Assembly (NCBI GenBank): GCA_963718775.1
Contig: OY970377.1
Location: 2,108,001-2,172,000 of the forward strand
Reading direction: 5' to 3'
DNA from: VRUE01 sp963718775
GTDB lineage: Bacteria > Actinomycetota > Thermoleophilia > Solirubrobacterales > 70-9
Length of the DNA stretch: 64,000 nt
Position numbers and translations under genes: made by a program. The notes under the pieces are model-generated. The model did not search any database, was not told the origin of the DNA, and saw nothing but the letters and a program-made list of their open reading frames with translations. Shown here piece after piece: positions 26,476 through 41,364 of the stretch. The number at the start of each line of letters is the position of its first letter. Position 1 is the first letter of the stretch.

Positions 26476-27264
26476 GTGAAGGCGGGAGCGAGCAAGAAGG
26501 CCGCAATCGCGGTCGCGCTGCTCTGTCTCGCCTTCGCCGCCGCCACCCACGCCGAGACGATCCGCAAGGGCAATCTGCAGATTGCCTTCGCCGGCAAAAT
26601 CGACCCTCGCAAGTTGCCGAGGGTCGGCTCGGCGCCGGTGGCGGTCTCGATCTCCGCGGATATTTCGACAACCGATCGCAGCGCCCCGCCTCAACTCAAA
26701 AGCATCGAGTTGGCGATCAACCGCAACGGGCATCTCGACCAGCGGGGCCTGCCGGCCTGCAGCTACCGGCAGATTCAGCCTGCATCGACTCAGGAGGCAC
26801 GTGAAGCCTGTCCCGGCGGCGTCGTCGGCCACGGCACCTTCAACGCCGACGTCGCCCTGCCCGAACAATCTCCGTACCCATCCAACGGCACGATTCTCGC
26901 CTTCAACGGTCGCTTCCACGGCAAGCCCGTGATCTTTGCCCACATCTACGGCACCAAACCTCTGCCGACCTCCTTCACCCTCCCCTTCGAAGTGAAACGT
27001 CGCTCCAAGGGCACCTACGGCATCGTCCTGAGCGCCACTCTGCCGCCTGTCGCCGCCGACTGGGGCTACGTGAGCGGAGTTTCGCTGACACTGCAACGGC
27101 GATTCCACTACCACGGCGAGACGCGCAGCTACATCTCCGCCAGCTGCCCGGCGCCGAAAGGGTTCCCCGGCGCCAGCTTTGCCCTGGCCAATGCCGCTTT
27201 CGGTTTCGAAGGCGGCAGGACTCTGCGCACGACGATGACGCGGAGTTGCGATGCCCGTAGGTAG
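26476..27264 (+). CDS. Exported protein of unknown family, paralogue B
   Basis: A 262-residue protein starting with GTG 26476. Signal peptide: IAVALLCLAFAAATHAE. It aligns over its whole length with the 24434 product: DPRKLPRVGSAPVAVSIS matches TPTKLPRKGQSPVGVSVS, and LPEQSPYPSNG matches LPEQSPFPSKG. The DWGYVSGVSL segment and the terminal Cys are also conserved. Identity is moderate, so the duplication is old. No catalytic signature is visible. Last gene of the plus-strand exported-protein run; a convergent protease gene ends 41 bases away. Confidence 0.72.
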   Translation: MKAGASKKAAIAVALLCLAFAAATHAETIRKGNLQIAFAGKIDPRKLPRVGSAPVAVSISADISTTDRSAPPQLKSIELAINRNGHLDQRGLPACSYRQIQPASTQEAREACPGGVVGHGTFNADVALPEQSPYPSNGTILAFNGRFHGKPVIFAHIYGTKPLPTSFTLPFEVKRRSKGTYGIVLSATLPPVAADWGYVSGVSLTLQRRFHYHGETRSYISASCPAPKGFPGASFALANAAFGFEGGRTLRTTMTRSCDARR

Positions 27265-27305
27265 GACTGGGCGGTCGGCGGCGCCCGGGGAGCGGCGGAC
27301 GGCCG

Positions 27306-28202
27306 TCAGCCTGTCGGGACGGGGACCGGGACCGGGGCCGCGGTCCGTGCGATCCATTCACCGGCCCAGGCGGAGATGCGATCGATGCGAGTGAAGATGT
27401 CCGGCAGCCTCGTGTCGCAGTCGGCTGGGCCGAGGCTCGTGATGCCGATCTGCACCGGCGTCCCGTCTTCGCGAAATGCCAGCGCCGGGCCACCGCTGTC
27501 GCCGTGGCAGGTGCCGCCGCCCCCAAAGCCCGGTGGCGTGATCGTGCACAGCTGCGTGGTGTTGAAGAAGGGGTAGTAGACGCGAGCGTGATTGCGGCAG
27601 TAGCCGGGGCGCTGGACGTAGGAGCGGGCCCGGCGCAGGATCGGCGACTGCCTCGGGTTGACCCCGCCGCTGCTGATGCCCCAGCCGGCGATGTAGGTCG
27701 GCAGCCCGGCGCCGAGCAGCGCCGCGTCGCTCGGGCTGGCCAGGGCCACGGCCGGCGCGGTCGTCGGGGTCGCCAGGACGAGCAGCCCGGCGTCGCCATG
27801 GAGCTTGAAGCGGTCGAAGCCCGGATAGACGACAGTCCGAACGACTTTCGAAACCTGCCTGATGCTGCGGTCGCGAACGTCCCCGCTCCCCGTCACCACG
27901 ATGTATCGGTGCGCCGGCGTGGAGCGTCCCGTCAGCACGTCCTTGATGCAGTGCCCTGCGGTGAGGATCAGGGTTGGCGCCACGACCGTGCCGGTGCACG
28001 TGAATCCTTCTTCGCGGCGATCCAGGGCGAGGACGAAGGCCGCCCAGGGCCACTCTGCGGTCGTCGCCGAGGAGCCGCCGATGATCGAGGCATGCGCGCG
28101 GTCCTGCGCCTGAGCCGGTGCGGCCAGCGCCACCAACGCAACCAGTGCCGCCAGCGCTCCGCCGAGGACGGCGCGCAGTCCTCCTCTATTCCCTCTGCTC
28201 AT
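27306..28202 (-). CDS. Secreted S1 (trypsin-like) serine protease
   Basis: About 298 residues from ATG 28202 (GTG 28211 is an alternative). The signal peptide ends near AAPAQA. The mature chymotrypsin-like domain begins at IIGG, so activation may require a cleavage before it. The catalytic triad is visible: His in LTAGHC, Asp in LHGDAGLLVL, Ser in GDSGGP. Six Cys suggest disulphides. Convergent to the exported-protein island; it might process those proteins, but that is only positional inference. The tRNA-Thr start lies 25 bases upstream on the other strand. Confidence 0.9.
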   Translation of the reverse strand: MSRGNRGGLRAVLGGALAALVALVALAAPAQAQDRAHASIIGGSSATTAEWPWAAFVLALDRREEGFTCTGTVVAPTLILTAGHCIKDVLTGRSTPAHRYIVVTGSGDVRDRSIRQVSKVVRTVVYPGFDRFKLHGDAGLLVLATPTTAPAVALASPSDAALLGAGLPTYIAGWGISSGGVNPRQSPILRRARSYVQRPGYCRNHARVYYPFFNTTQLCTITPPGFGGGGTCHGDSGGPALAFREDGTPVQIGITSLGPADCDTRLPDIFTRIDRISAWAGEWIARTAAPVPVPVPTG

Positions 28203-28227
28203 CAGTCCCACTAAGATCGAAGTCTCC

Positions 28228-28300
<73 letters not shown>

Positions 28301-28370
28301 TTTCGCAGCCGGCGCGGCCTACTCGCGCCAGCCGGCGGTTTGACCTGGTTGATCGTTAGGCTGCCGCTTA

Positions 28371-29513
28371 GTGGACTTCTCCTTGACTGACGAGCAGGAG
28401 GATTTCGTCGACGCGATCCGGCGCTACTGCGATCACGAGTGCGGCACGCAAGATCAGCGTGAGCGCCTCACCGACGGCTATCGCGATCACCACAACGCGA
28501 CGATCTACAAGGAGATGGCCGAGCTCGGTTGGACCGGCATCACGATCCCCGAGGAGTACGGTGGCTCCGGCGGCACCATGCTCGACGCCTGCATCTTCAT
28601 GGAGGAGACCTCGCGAGCGCTGGCCCCGATCGGCGGCTACGCGACGACGCTGATCGTCGCCGGCGCCACCAAGCGCTTCGGCACCGAGGAGCAGAAGGAG
28701 GAGATCCTCGGCGGCATCGCCGACGGCGCCGTCGAGGCGATCGCGATGACCGAGCCGGAGGCGGGCTCTGACGTCGGCGCTCTCTCGACCTTCGCCGAGC
28801 GCACCGACGACGGCTACGTGCTCAACGGCCAGAAGGTCTTCTGCTCCAACGCCCACATCGCCGACCACGTCCTCGTCGTCTGCCGCACCACCCGCTCTGC
28901 TTCCAAGCACGACGGCATGACGATGATCTGGGTCCCGCGTGAGACCGAGGGCCTCGAGGTCGTCCCGATCGACACGATGGGCGGCCGCGACACCAACCAC
29001 CTCTACCTCACCGACGTCGAGGCGCCGGCCGACGCGGTGCTCGGCCAGGTCGACCAGGGCTGGACGCAGCTGATGGCCGGCCTCAACGTCGAGCGCCTGA
29101 TCCTCGGCGCGACGATGCTGGGCATCGCCCAGCGCGTCTTCGACGACGTCATCGTCTACGTCAAGGAACGCGAGCAATTCGGCCGCCCGATCGGCTCCTT
29201 CCAGTCGCTCCAGCACCGCATCGCCGACATGGCGACCGACATCGAGGCGGCCCGCCTGATGATCCGCTGGGTTGCCACCCTCACCGACGAGGACCCGGAT
29301 CAGATGCTGCCCCGCGAGGCCTCGATGGTGAAGCTCTTCGTCACCGAGGTGACCAAGAAGGCGGCCCTCGACGGCATGCAGATGATGGGCGGCTACGGCT
29401 ATGCCTCCGAGTACGACATGGAGCGCCTCGTCCGCACCTCCCTGGTCTCGACCATCTACGGCGGCACTTCGGAGATCCAGCGCAACATCATCGCCAAGAC
29501 GTTCGGGCTCTGA
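28371..29513 (+). CDS. Acyl-CoA dehydrogenase
   Basis: A 380-residue FAD enzyme introducing the alpha-beta double bond in acyl-CoA. Family signatures: the N-terminal helical domain (DFSLTDEQEDFVDAIRRYC), the FAD/substrate motif AIAMTEPEAGSDVG, NGQKVFCSNA, QFGRPIGSFQSLQHRIADMA, and the C-terminal IYGGTSEIQRN. In medium- and short-chain enzymes the catalytic Glu sits as IYEGT; here it is Gly364. The base must therefore lie elsewhere, as known for isovaleryl-CoA and long-chain types. GTG start at 28371 with a weak ribosome-binding site. It stands alone between two tRNA genes, so the substrate is not indicated. Confidence 0.92.
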   Translation: MDFSLTDEQEDFVDAIRRYCDHECGTQDQRERLTDGYRDHHNATIYKEMAELGWTGITIPEEYGGSGGTMLDACIFMEETSRALAPIGGYATTLIVAGATKRFGTEEQKEEILGGIADGAVEAIAMTEPEAGSDVGALSTFAERTDDGYVLNGQKVFCSNAHIADHVLVVCRTTRSASKHDGMTMIWVPRETEGLEVVPIDTMGGRDTNHLYLTDVEAPADAVLGQVDQGWTQLMAGLNVERLILGATMLGIAQRVFDDVIVYVKEREQFGRPIGSFQSLQHRIADMATDIEAARLMIRWVATLTDEDPDQMLPREASMVKLFVTEVTKKAALDGMQMMGGYGYASEYDMERLVRTSLVSTIYGGTSEIQRNIIAKTFGL

Positions 29514-29543
29514 GAACGGCATACTTCCCTGCGCAGGAAGTGA

Positions 29544-29639
29544 GCGCCCGTAGCTCAGTGGTCAACGGGCTTTTAACGAGGCCCAAAGAGCGCCGGTCTT
29601 TCAAGCCGGAGGTCGAGAGTTCGATTCTCTCCGGGCGCA
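29544..29639 (+). tRNA. tRNA-Glu (TTC anticodon) with about 24 extra bases in the D-loop
   Basis: Acceptor GCGCCCG/CGGGCGC, D-stem GCTC (29553-29556)/GAGC (29588-29591), anticodon arm CCGGT/GCCGG with loop CTTTCAA (TTC at 29600-29602) and T-arm GAGAG/CTCTC are all good. The D-loop, however, is 31 bases long instead of about 7. Removing about 24 bases after AGTGGT gives a standard 72-base tRNA. The insert contains GGGC (29567-29570) and GCCC (29581-29584), which can form a small hairpin. CCA is not encoded. Functional state is uncertain. Confidence 0.8.
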
Positions 29640-29649
29640 TACTGTGCCT

Positions 29650-29664
29650 GGGAGATTGTCTCCC
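29650..29664 (+). terminator. Short hairpin after tRNA-Glu
   Basis: GGGAGA (29650-29655) and TCTCCC (29659-29664) pair around TTG. There is no T-run, so termination is only possible. The rest of 29640-29790, before rpmG, shows no gene and should hold the rpmG-secE-nusG promoter, which I cannot place firmly. Confidence 0.4.
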
Positions 29665-29790
29665 GGGTGTCTCCGAGGGGCGTGTCGATGGGGCGCGTCG
29701 CTGCCGCTCCCAGGGCGCTATTCTTGCTGCAGCCTCGCGCCTCGGCCCGGGGTTTTCTCTTGTAACGGCGCGTAAGCAATCGAGGGATCT

Positions 29791-29955
29791 ATGGCTCGCG
29801 GAGATGTCCGCATCGCGGTGACGCTGGCTTGCGAAGACTGCAAGCGGCGCAATTATCAGACAAACAAGTCCCGGCGAAATTCGCCGGATCGCATCGAGCT
29901 GCGCAAGTTCTGCCGCTGGTGCAAAGCCCATACGGCGCACAAGGAGACTCGCTAG
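29791..29955 (+). CDS. rpmG: 50S ribosomal protein L33
   Basis: A 54-residue protein, MARGDVRIAVTLACEDCK onward, with zinc-ribbon pairs CEDC and CRWC. Thus it is the zinc-binding C+ form of L33, and the cell need not carry it as a zinc-free paralogue. rpmG directly upstream of secE-nusG is the common bacterial arrangement. ATG 29791; the stop TAG is five bases before secE. Confidence 0.93.
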   Translation: MARGDVRIAVTLACEDCKRRNYQTNKSRRNSPDRIELRKFCRWCKAHTAHKETR

Positions 29956-29960
29956 CGCCG

Positions 29961-30485
29961 ATGGCAAAGACCCGCGCACAGCGCAAGGCCGAGCGCAAGG
30001 CCCGCGAAGAACAGGAGCTCAAGCGTTCCGGTTCCGAGCGCACCGCCGAGTCTCGGGCGCAGCACGACACCCAGGTGCCGGTCTCCGGCGACATCGCCGA
30101 GATCGAAGCGGTCGAGGCAGGCATCGCTGCCGGCGCCTCGGAAGCCGCTCTGGAGACACCTGACGCTCCCAAGGTTTCCCGCGCCGAACGGCGTGCCGAA
30201 GCAAAGGCTCTGAAGGAAAGCGAGAAGCGCCAGCGCGGCGAGCAGAAGCGCCGCGAGAGCGAGCAGCTCGCCAAGAAGCAGAAGCAGGCCGCGGCGGAAC
30301 GCCAGCGCGGCGGTGTGATCGGCTTCCTCGCCTCCTGCTGGGCGGAGCTCAAGAAGGTGCAGTGGCCAGACCGCGACACTCTGGTGCAGGCAACCGCGGT
30401 GACGATCATCTTCGTCGCCGTCGCCGCCACCTACCTCGGCGCTCTCGACGCCGCCTTCAACTTCCTCATCAAGCAGATCCTTTAG
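29961..30485 (+). CDS. secE: Preprotein translocase subunit SecE, long N-terminal extension
   Basis: 174 residues from ATG 29961. The SecE core is only the last about 65 residues: an amphipathic helix (FLASCWAELKKVQWPDRDTL, containing the conserved W-P) and one transmembrane segment (AVTIIFVAVAATYLGALDAA). The preceding about 105 residues are charged, Ala/Glu/Lys/Arg-rich and probably disordered or coiled coil (EAKALKESEKRQRGEQKRRE). SecE stabilises SecY in the membrane. Extended SecE N-termini are known in actinobacteria. Start and operon position between rpmG and nusG are unambiguous. Confidence 0.93.
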   Translation: MAKTRAQRKAERKAREEQELKRSGSERTAESRAQHDTQVPVSGDIAEIEAVEAGIAAGASEAALETPDAPKVSRAERRAEAKALKESEKRQRGEQKRRESEQLAKKQKQAAAERQRGGVIGFLASCWAELKKVQWPDRDTLVQATAVTIIFVAVAATYLGALDAAFNFLIKQIL

Positions 30486-30513
30486 CGGGATCTCCGAACA
30501 AAGGCTTTAGCTG

Positions 30514-31038
30514 ATGTATCGCTGGTACGTGATCAATACCTATTCGGGGCATGAGAACAAGGTCAAGCACAACCTCGAGCACCGGGTTCAGACGATGAGC
30601 CAGAACCGCAACGTGCGCCAGGTCGTCGTCCCCACCGAGCAGGTCATGGAACTCGGCAAGGACGGCCAGAAAGAACCGAAAGAGAAACGCACGATGCCGG
30701 GCTATGTCCTGGTCAACATGGAGATGACCGACGACGCCTGGGACCTGGTCAAGAACACACCCGGCGTCACCGGCTTCGTCGGCTCGCGCAACAAACCCGT
30801 GCCGCTCTCCAAACCGGAGGTCGACCGCCTGCTGCACCGCGAGACCGCGGAGCGGCCGCGCACCCAGGCCCAGTTCTCGATCGGCGAGTCGGTCAAGGTC
30901 GTCTCCGGCCCGCTTTCCGACTTCTCCGGCGAGATCGCCGAGATCAACGAGGACGCCGCCAAACTCAAGGTGCTGGTCTCGATCTTCGGCCGGGAGACCC
31001 CGGTTGAGGTCGGCTATGACCAGGTGAAGAAGATTTAG
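30514..31038 (+). CDS. nusG: Transcription termination/antitermination factor NusG
   Basis: 174 residues: NGN domain from MYRWYVINTYSGHENKVK, with PGYVLVNMEM and NTPGVTGFVGS, then a KOW domain (VKVVSGPLSDFSGEIAEIN). It binds RNA polymerase and links it to Rho or the ribosome. It lacks a long N-terminal acidic extension of the kind seen in many actinobacterial NusG proteins, so it has the compact E. coli-like length. secE-nusG-rplK order is canonical. Confidence 0.95.
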   Translation: MYRWYVINTYSGHENKVKHNLEHRVQTMSQNRNVRQVVVPTEQVMELGKDGQKEPKEKRTMPGYVLVNMEMTDDAWDLVKNTPGVTGFVGSRNKPVPLSKPEVDRLLHRETAERPRTQAQFSIGESVKVVSGPLSDFSGEIAEINEDAAKLKVLVSIFGRETPVEVGYDQVKKI

Positions 31039-31067
31039 CCGGGCGACCGCTACCCTCTCCGATCCCG

Positions 31068-31490
31068 ATGGCGAAAAAAGTCCTCACACAGATCAAGCTG
31101 CAGATCTCGGCCGGCTCGGCCAACCCGGCCCCCCCGGTGGGTCCGGCGCTGGGCCAGCACGGCGTCAACATCATGGAGTTCTGCAAAGCGTTCAACTCCC
31201 AGACCCAGTCCGAGGGCGGGACGATCATCCCGGTCGAAATCACGGTCTACGAGGACCGCTCCTTCACCTTCATCACCAAGACGCCTCCGGCGGCGGTGCT
31301 GATCAAGGAGGCGATCGGGATCAAGAAGGGCTCCGGCGAGCCCCACGTCAACAAGGTGGGGACGATCTCGATGGACCAGGTCCGCCAGATCGCCGAGCGC
31401 AAGATGCCCGACCTCAACGCCAACGACCTCGACGCCGCCTCGAAGATCATCGCCGGCACCGCCCGCTCGATGGGTGTGGACGTCAAATAG
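31068..31490 (+). CDS. rplK: 50S ribosomal protein L11
   Basis: 140 residues with the conserved N-terminus QIKLQISAGSANPAPPVGPA and LGQHGVNIMEFCKAFN, and a C-terminal rRNA-binding domain. L11 forms the GTPase-associated centre with 23S rRNA helices 43-44 and is the thiostrepton target. Three bases separate it from rplA, the standard pair. Confidence 0.97.
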   Translation: MAKKVLTQIKLQISAGSANPAPPVGPALGQHGVNIMEFCKAFNSQTQSEGGTIIPVEITVYEDRSFTFITKTPPAAVLIKEAIGIKKGSGEPHVNKVGTISMDQVRQIAERKMPDLNANDLDAASKIIAGTARSMGVDVK

Positions 31491-31492
31491 CC

Positions 31493-32239
31493 ATGGCACA
31501 CGGCAAGCGCTACCGCAAGCAACTCGACAAAGTCCAGCGCGACCGCGCCTACCCGCCGGTCGAAGCGATCGCTCTGCTCAGGGAGACCGCCAGCGCCAAA
31601 TTCGACGAGACGGTGGAGCTGCACGTGCTGCTAGGCGTCAACGTCCGCCACGCCGAGGAGCAGCTGCGCGGCACCCTGGCGTTGCCTCACGGCCTCGGCA
31701 AGGACGTCTCCGTGGCGGTCTTCGCCCAGGGCCAGCAGGCGCGCGACGCCGAAGCTGCCGGCGCCGACTTCGTCGGTGGCGACGACCTCGCCAAGAAAGT
31801 CGAGGAGGAGGGTTGGACCGACTTCGACGTGGCGATCGCGACGCCCCAGATGATGGGCGCCGTCGGCAAGCTCGGCCGTGTCCTCGGGCCACAGGGCAAG
31901 ATGCCCAACCCGAAGGTCGGCACGGTCACCGACGACATCGAGAAGGCGGTGAGCGAGTCCAAGGCGGGCAAGGTCGAGTACCGCACCGACCGCCAGGCGA
32001 TCGTCCACATGGCGATCGGCAAGGCGAGCCTCGAGGCCGACCAGCTGCTCGACAACTTCACCGTGGTGATGGAGGAGATCGTCCGCGCCAAGCCCTCCGC
32101 GGCCAAGGGTCGCTACATCGTCTCCTGCACGCTGACGACGACGATGGGCCCCGGCATCCGGGTCGACGCTTCCAAGATCGGCGACCGTGACGCCGCCGCC
32201 GCGGCTGCCCAGACGGCAGAGGAACCGGTAACGGCCTAG
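31493..32239 (+). CDS. rplA: 50S ribosomal protein L1
   Basis: 248 residues: AHGKRYRKQLDKVQRDRAYP start, KFDETVELHVLLGVNVRHAE core, and the signature MMGAVGKLGRVLGPQGKMPN. L1 forms the mobile stalk at the E site and in many bacteria represses its own rplK-rplA mRNA. A short Glu/Ala tail closes the protein. A 64-base leader separates it from rplJ. Confidence 0.97.
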   Translation: MAHGKRYRKQLDKVQRDRAYPPVEAIALLRETASAKFDETVELHVLLGVNVRHAEEQLRGTLALPHGLGKDVSVAVFAQGQQARDAEAAGADFVGGDDLAKKVEEEGWTDFDVAIATPQMMGAVGKLGRVLGPQGKMPNPKVGTVTDDIEKAVSESKAGKVEYRTDRQAIVHMAIGKASLEADQLLDNFTVVMEEIVRAKPSAAKGRYIVSCTLTTTMGPGIRVDASKIGDRDAAAAAAQTAEEPVTA

Positions 32240-32254
32240 ACTGCGCCGTCGCAC

Positions 32255-32303
32255 CCGAGACCATCGGCAGGGCTCGCGCCCACAAGTCCGATGCAGGTAG
32301 ACG
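32255..32303 (+). promoter_or_regulatory. L10-leader-like structured region before rplJ
   Basis: CATCGG (32262-32267) pairs with CCGATG (32288-32293), enclosing GGGC/GCCC (32270-32281) with asymmetric internal loops. The CCGATGCAGG end resembles the conserved part of the bacterial rplJ leader where the L10-L12 complex binds to control translation. Assigned by position and fold. Confidence 0.5.
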
Positions 32304-32975
32304 ATGAACCGAGACGAGAAGTCAGCCACAATCGACGAGATCGCCGCCCAGATCGAGGCGGCCGAGGCGATCTTCGCGGTCGACTACCGGGGCATCAGCG
32401 TTCCCCAGGCGGCTGAGTTGCGCAGCAAGCTGCGCGAGTCCGATGCCAGCTTCCGCATCGTCAAGAACCGGCTGACCAAAATCGCCGCCGACAAGGCTGG
32501 CGAGGAGCGTCTCGCCGAGTTGCTCCAGGGCCCGACCGCCCTGGCTTTCGTCCGTGGCGACACCGCGCAGGCGGCCAAGTCGCTCTCGACCTTCAACAAA
32601 GAGCACGACGTGCTCACCTTCAAGGGCGGCTTCATGGACGGCCTCAGCCTTGACGAGGACCGCTTCAAGGCGATCGCCAAGCTGCCCTCCCGCGAGGTGC
32701 TCTACGGCCAGTTCGCCGGCGTCGTCGCCAGCCCGGTTACCGGGCTGGTCCGCGGCCTCGGATCGATGATCTCCGGCCTCGCCCTGCAGCTCGGCCAGAT
32801 CGCCGAGCAGGGCCTGGTCTCCGGCGACGCGCCCGCTGCCGAGCCAGAGCCAGCGGCTGAGCAGGAGCCCGCAGCAGAGGACGCTCCGGCCGAGACGCCT
32901 GAGGCAGAGGCCGAAGCAGAGACTTCCAGTGACGATGAGCCTTCAAACGACGATGCGAGCAAGGAAGAGGAGTAG
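32304..32975 (+). CDS. rplJ: 50S ribosomal protein L10, acidic C-terminal extension
   Basis: 223 residues against about 165-175 usual. The N-terminal rRNA-binding domain (IDEIAAQIEAAEAIFAVDYR, FRIVKNRLTKIA) and the L12-binding helix are present. From about residue 176 the protein is a repetitive Ala/Pro/Glu then Ser/Asp tail (EPAAEQEPAAEDAPAETPEA). The tail lies after the L12-docking helix and may be unstructured. ATG 32304; the stop abuts rplL directly. Confidence 0.95.
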   Translation: MNRDEKSATIDEIAAQIEAAEAIFAVDYRGISVPQAAELRSKLRESDASFRIVKNRLTKIAADKAGEERLAELLQGPTALAFVRGDTAQAAKSLSTFNKEHDVLTFKGGFMDGLSLDEDRFKAIAKLPSREVLYGQFAGVVASPVTGLVRGLGSMISGLALQLGQIAEQGLVSGDAPAAEPEPAAEQEPAAEDAPAETPEAEAEAETSSDDEPSNDDASKEEE

Positions 32976-33368
32976 ATGGCAACGAAGATTTCGACAGAGG
33001 ATTGGATCGAGGAGCTGAAGAGCATTTCGGTGCTCGAGCTCTCCGAGCGGATCAAAGCTTTGGAGGAGGAGTTCGGCGTCTCCGCGACAGCTGTCGCCGC
33101 CGCGGCCCCAGCCGCTGCTGGCGCTCCCGCCGATGGTGGCGGTGGCGAGGAAGAGGCCTCCACGGTCGACGTCGTGCTGACCGAGGTCGGCGGCCAGAAG
33201 GTCCCCGTGATCAAGGTCGTGCGTGCCGCAACCGGTCTTGGCCTCAAAGAGGCAAAGGCGATGGTCGACGAGGCGCCGAAGGCGATCAAGGAGGGCATCG
33301 AGCGCGATGAGGCCGACAAGCTGAAGGCCGAGCTCGAGGAGGCTGGCGCCACAGTCGAGCTCAAGTAA
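32976..33368 (+). CDS. rplL: 50S ribosomal protein L7/L12
   Basis: 130 residues: N-terminal dimerisation helix (DWIEELKSISVLELSERIKA), an Ala-rich hinge, and the C-terminal factor-binding domain (EKK-equivalent VIKVVRAATGLGLKEAKAMV). It recruits elongation factors to the ribosome. The ATG follows the rplJ stop without a gap. Confidence 0.97.
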   Translation: MATKISTEDWIEELKSISVLELSERIKALEEEFGVSATAVAAAAPAAAGAPADGGGGEEEASTVDVVLTEVGGQKVPVIKVVRAATGLGLKEAKAMVDEAPKAIKEGIERDEADKLKAELEEAGATVELK

Positions 33369-33524
33369 AGCTCGCGTCAACCGCGGTTGGAACCCTGGCA
33401 GGGAGCCAAATCTGCGGTGGACCACGGCCGTGTGTTATTTTTCGCGGTCGCGCCCAGTTGTGTCCCCTGCCCCATATCCGCGCTGTCCCTAACGTCCCTC
33501 TGACCTTCTGAGGAGTCGCCCGTC
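33369..33524 (+). other. rplL-rpoB intergenic leader with two palindromes
   Basis: 156 bases with no gene. Palindromes CAACCGCGGTTG (33378-33389) and CACGGCCGTG (33423-33432) are present; the second is followed by a TGTTATTTTT stretch, so it could be a partial terminator or attenuator. This would lower rpoBC output relative to the ribosomal proteins, as known in other bacteria. No promoter was placed confidently. Confidence 0.4.
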
Positions 33525-41152
<7,628 letters not shown>

Positions 41153-41162
41153 TAGCGGGGAT

Positions 41163-41189
41163 GGAGGGGCGGGGCAACCCCGCCCCTCC
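41163..41189 (+). terminator. Hairpin just after rpoC
   Basis: 12-bp perfect stem (41163-41174 with 41178-41189, core GAGGGGCGGGG) around CAA, ten bases after the rpoC stop. No T-run follows, as is common in G+C-rich bacteria. Confidence 0.7.
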
Positions 41190-41245
41190 TGCCGAGTTCG
41201 GGTCGCCTGCTGCGACGACATCCGCTTCGGTCGAGCTTGTGCGAC

Positions 41246-41304
41246 CAGCCGAACTGCATCAAATTTCCGGTCCGGCAGGCCGGAAATTTGATGCAGTTCG
41301 GCTG
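41246..41304. repeat. 25-bp perfect inverted repeat between rpoC and 41365
   Basis: Arms 41246-41270 and 41280-41304 are exact complements (core AACTGCATCAAATTTCCGG) around a 9-base GC-rich loop. The arms include an A+T-rich block unusual for this DNA. It could be an extended terminator, a short palindromic repeat element or a remnant of a small mobile element; no other copy is seen in the window. Confidence 0.75.
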
Positions 41305-41312
41305 AAAACGCG

Positions 41313-41341
41313 AAGCGGCCCGGGTTTTGCCCGGGCCGCTT
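41313..41341. terminator. Bidirectional terminator, 12-bp stem
   Basis: AAGCGGCCCGGG (41313-41324) and CCCGGGCCGCTT (41330-41341) pair around TTTTG, between the convergent rpoC and the 41365 gene. With A residues on one side and TT on the other it can serve both directions. Confidence 0.75.
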
Positions 41342-41364
41342 GGTGATGTGGTTGTTCGGTGTCG

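Noticed and set aside
29563..29586. Group I intron in tRNA-Glu
   Set aside because: Only about 24 bases long and in the D-loop; group I introns are far larger and sit in the anticodon loop.
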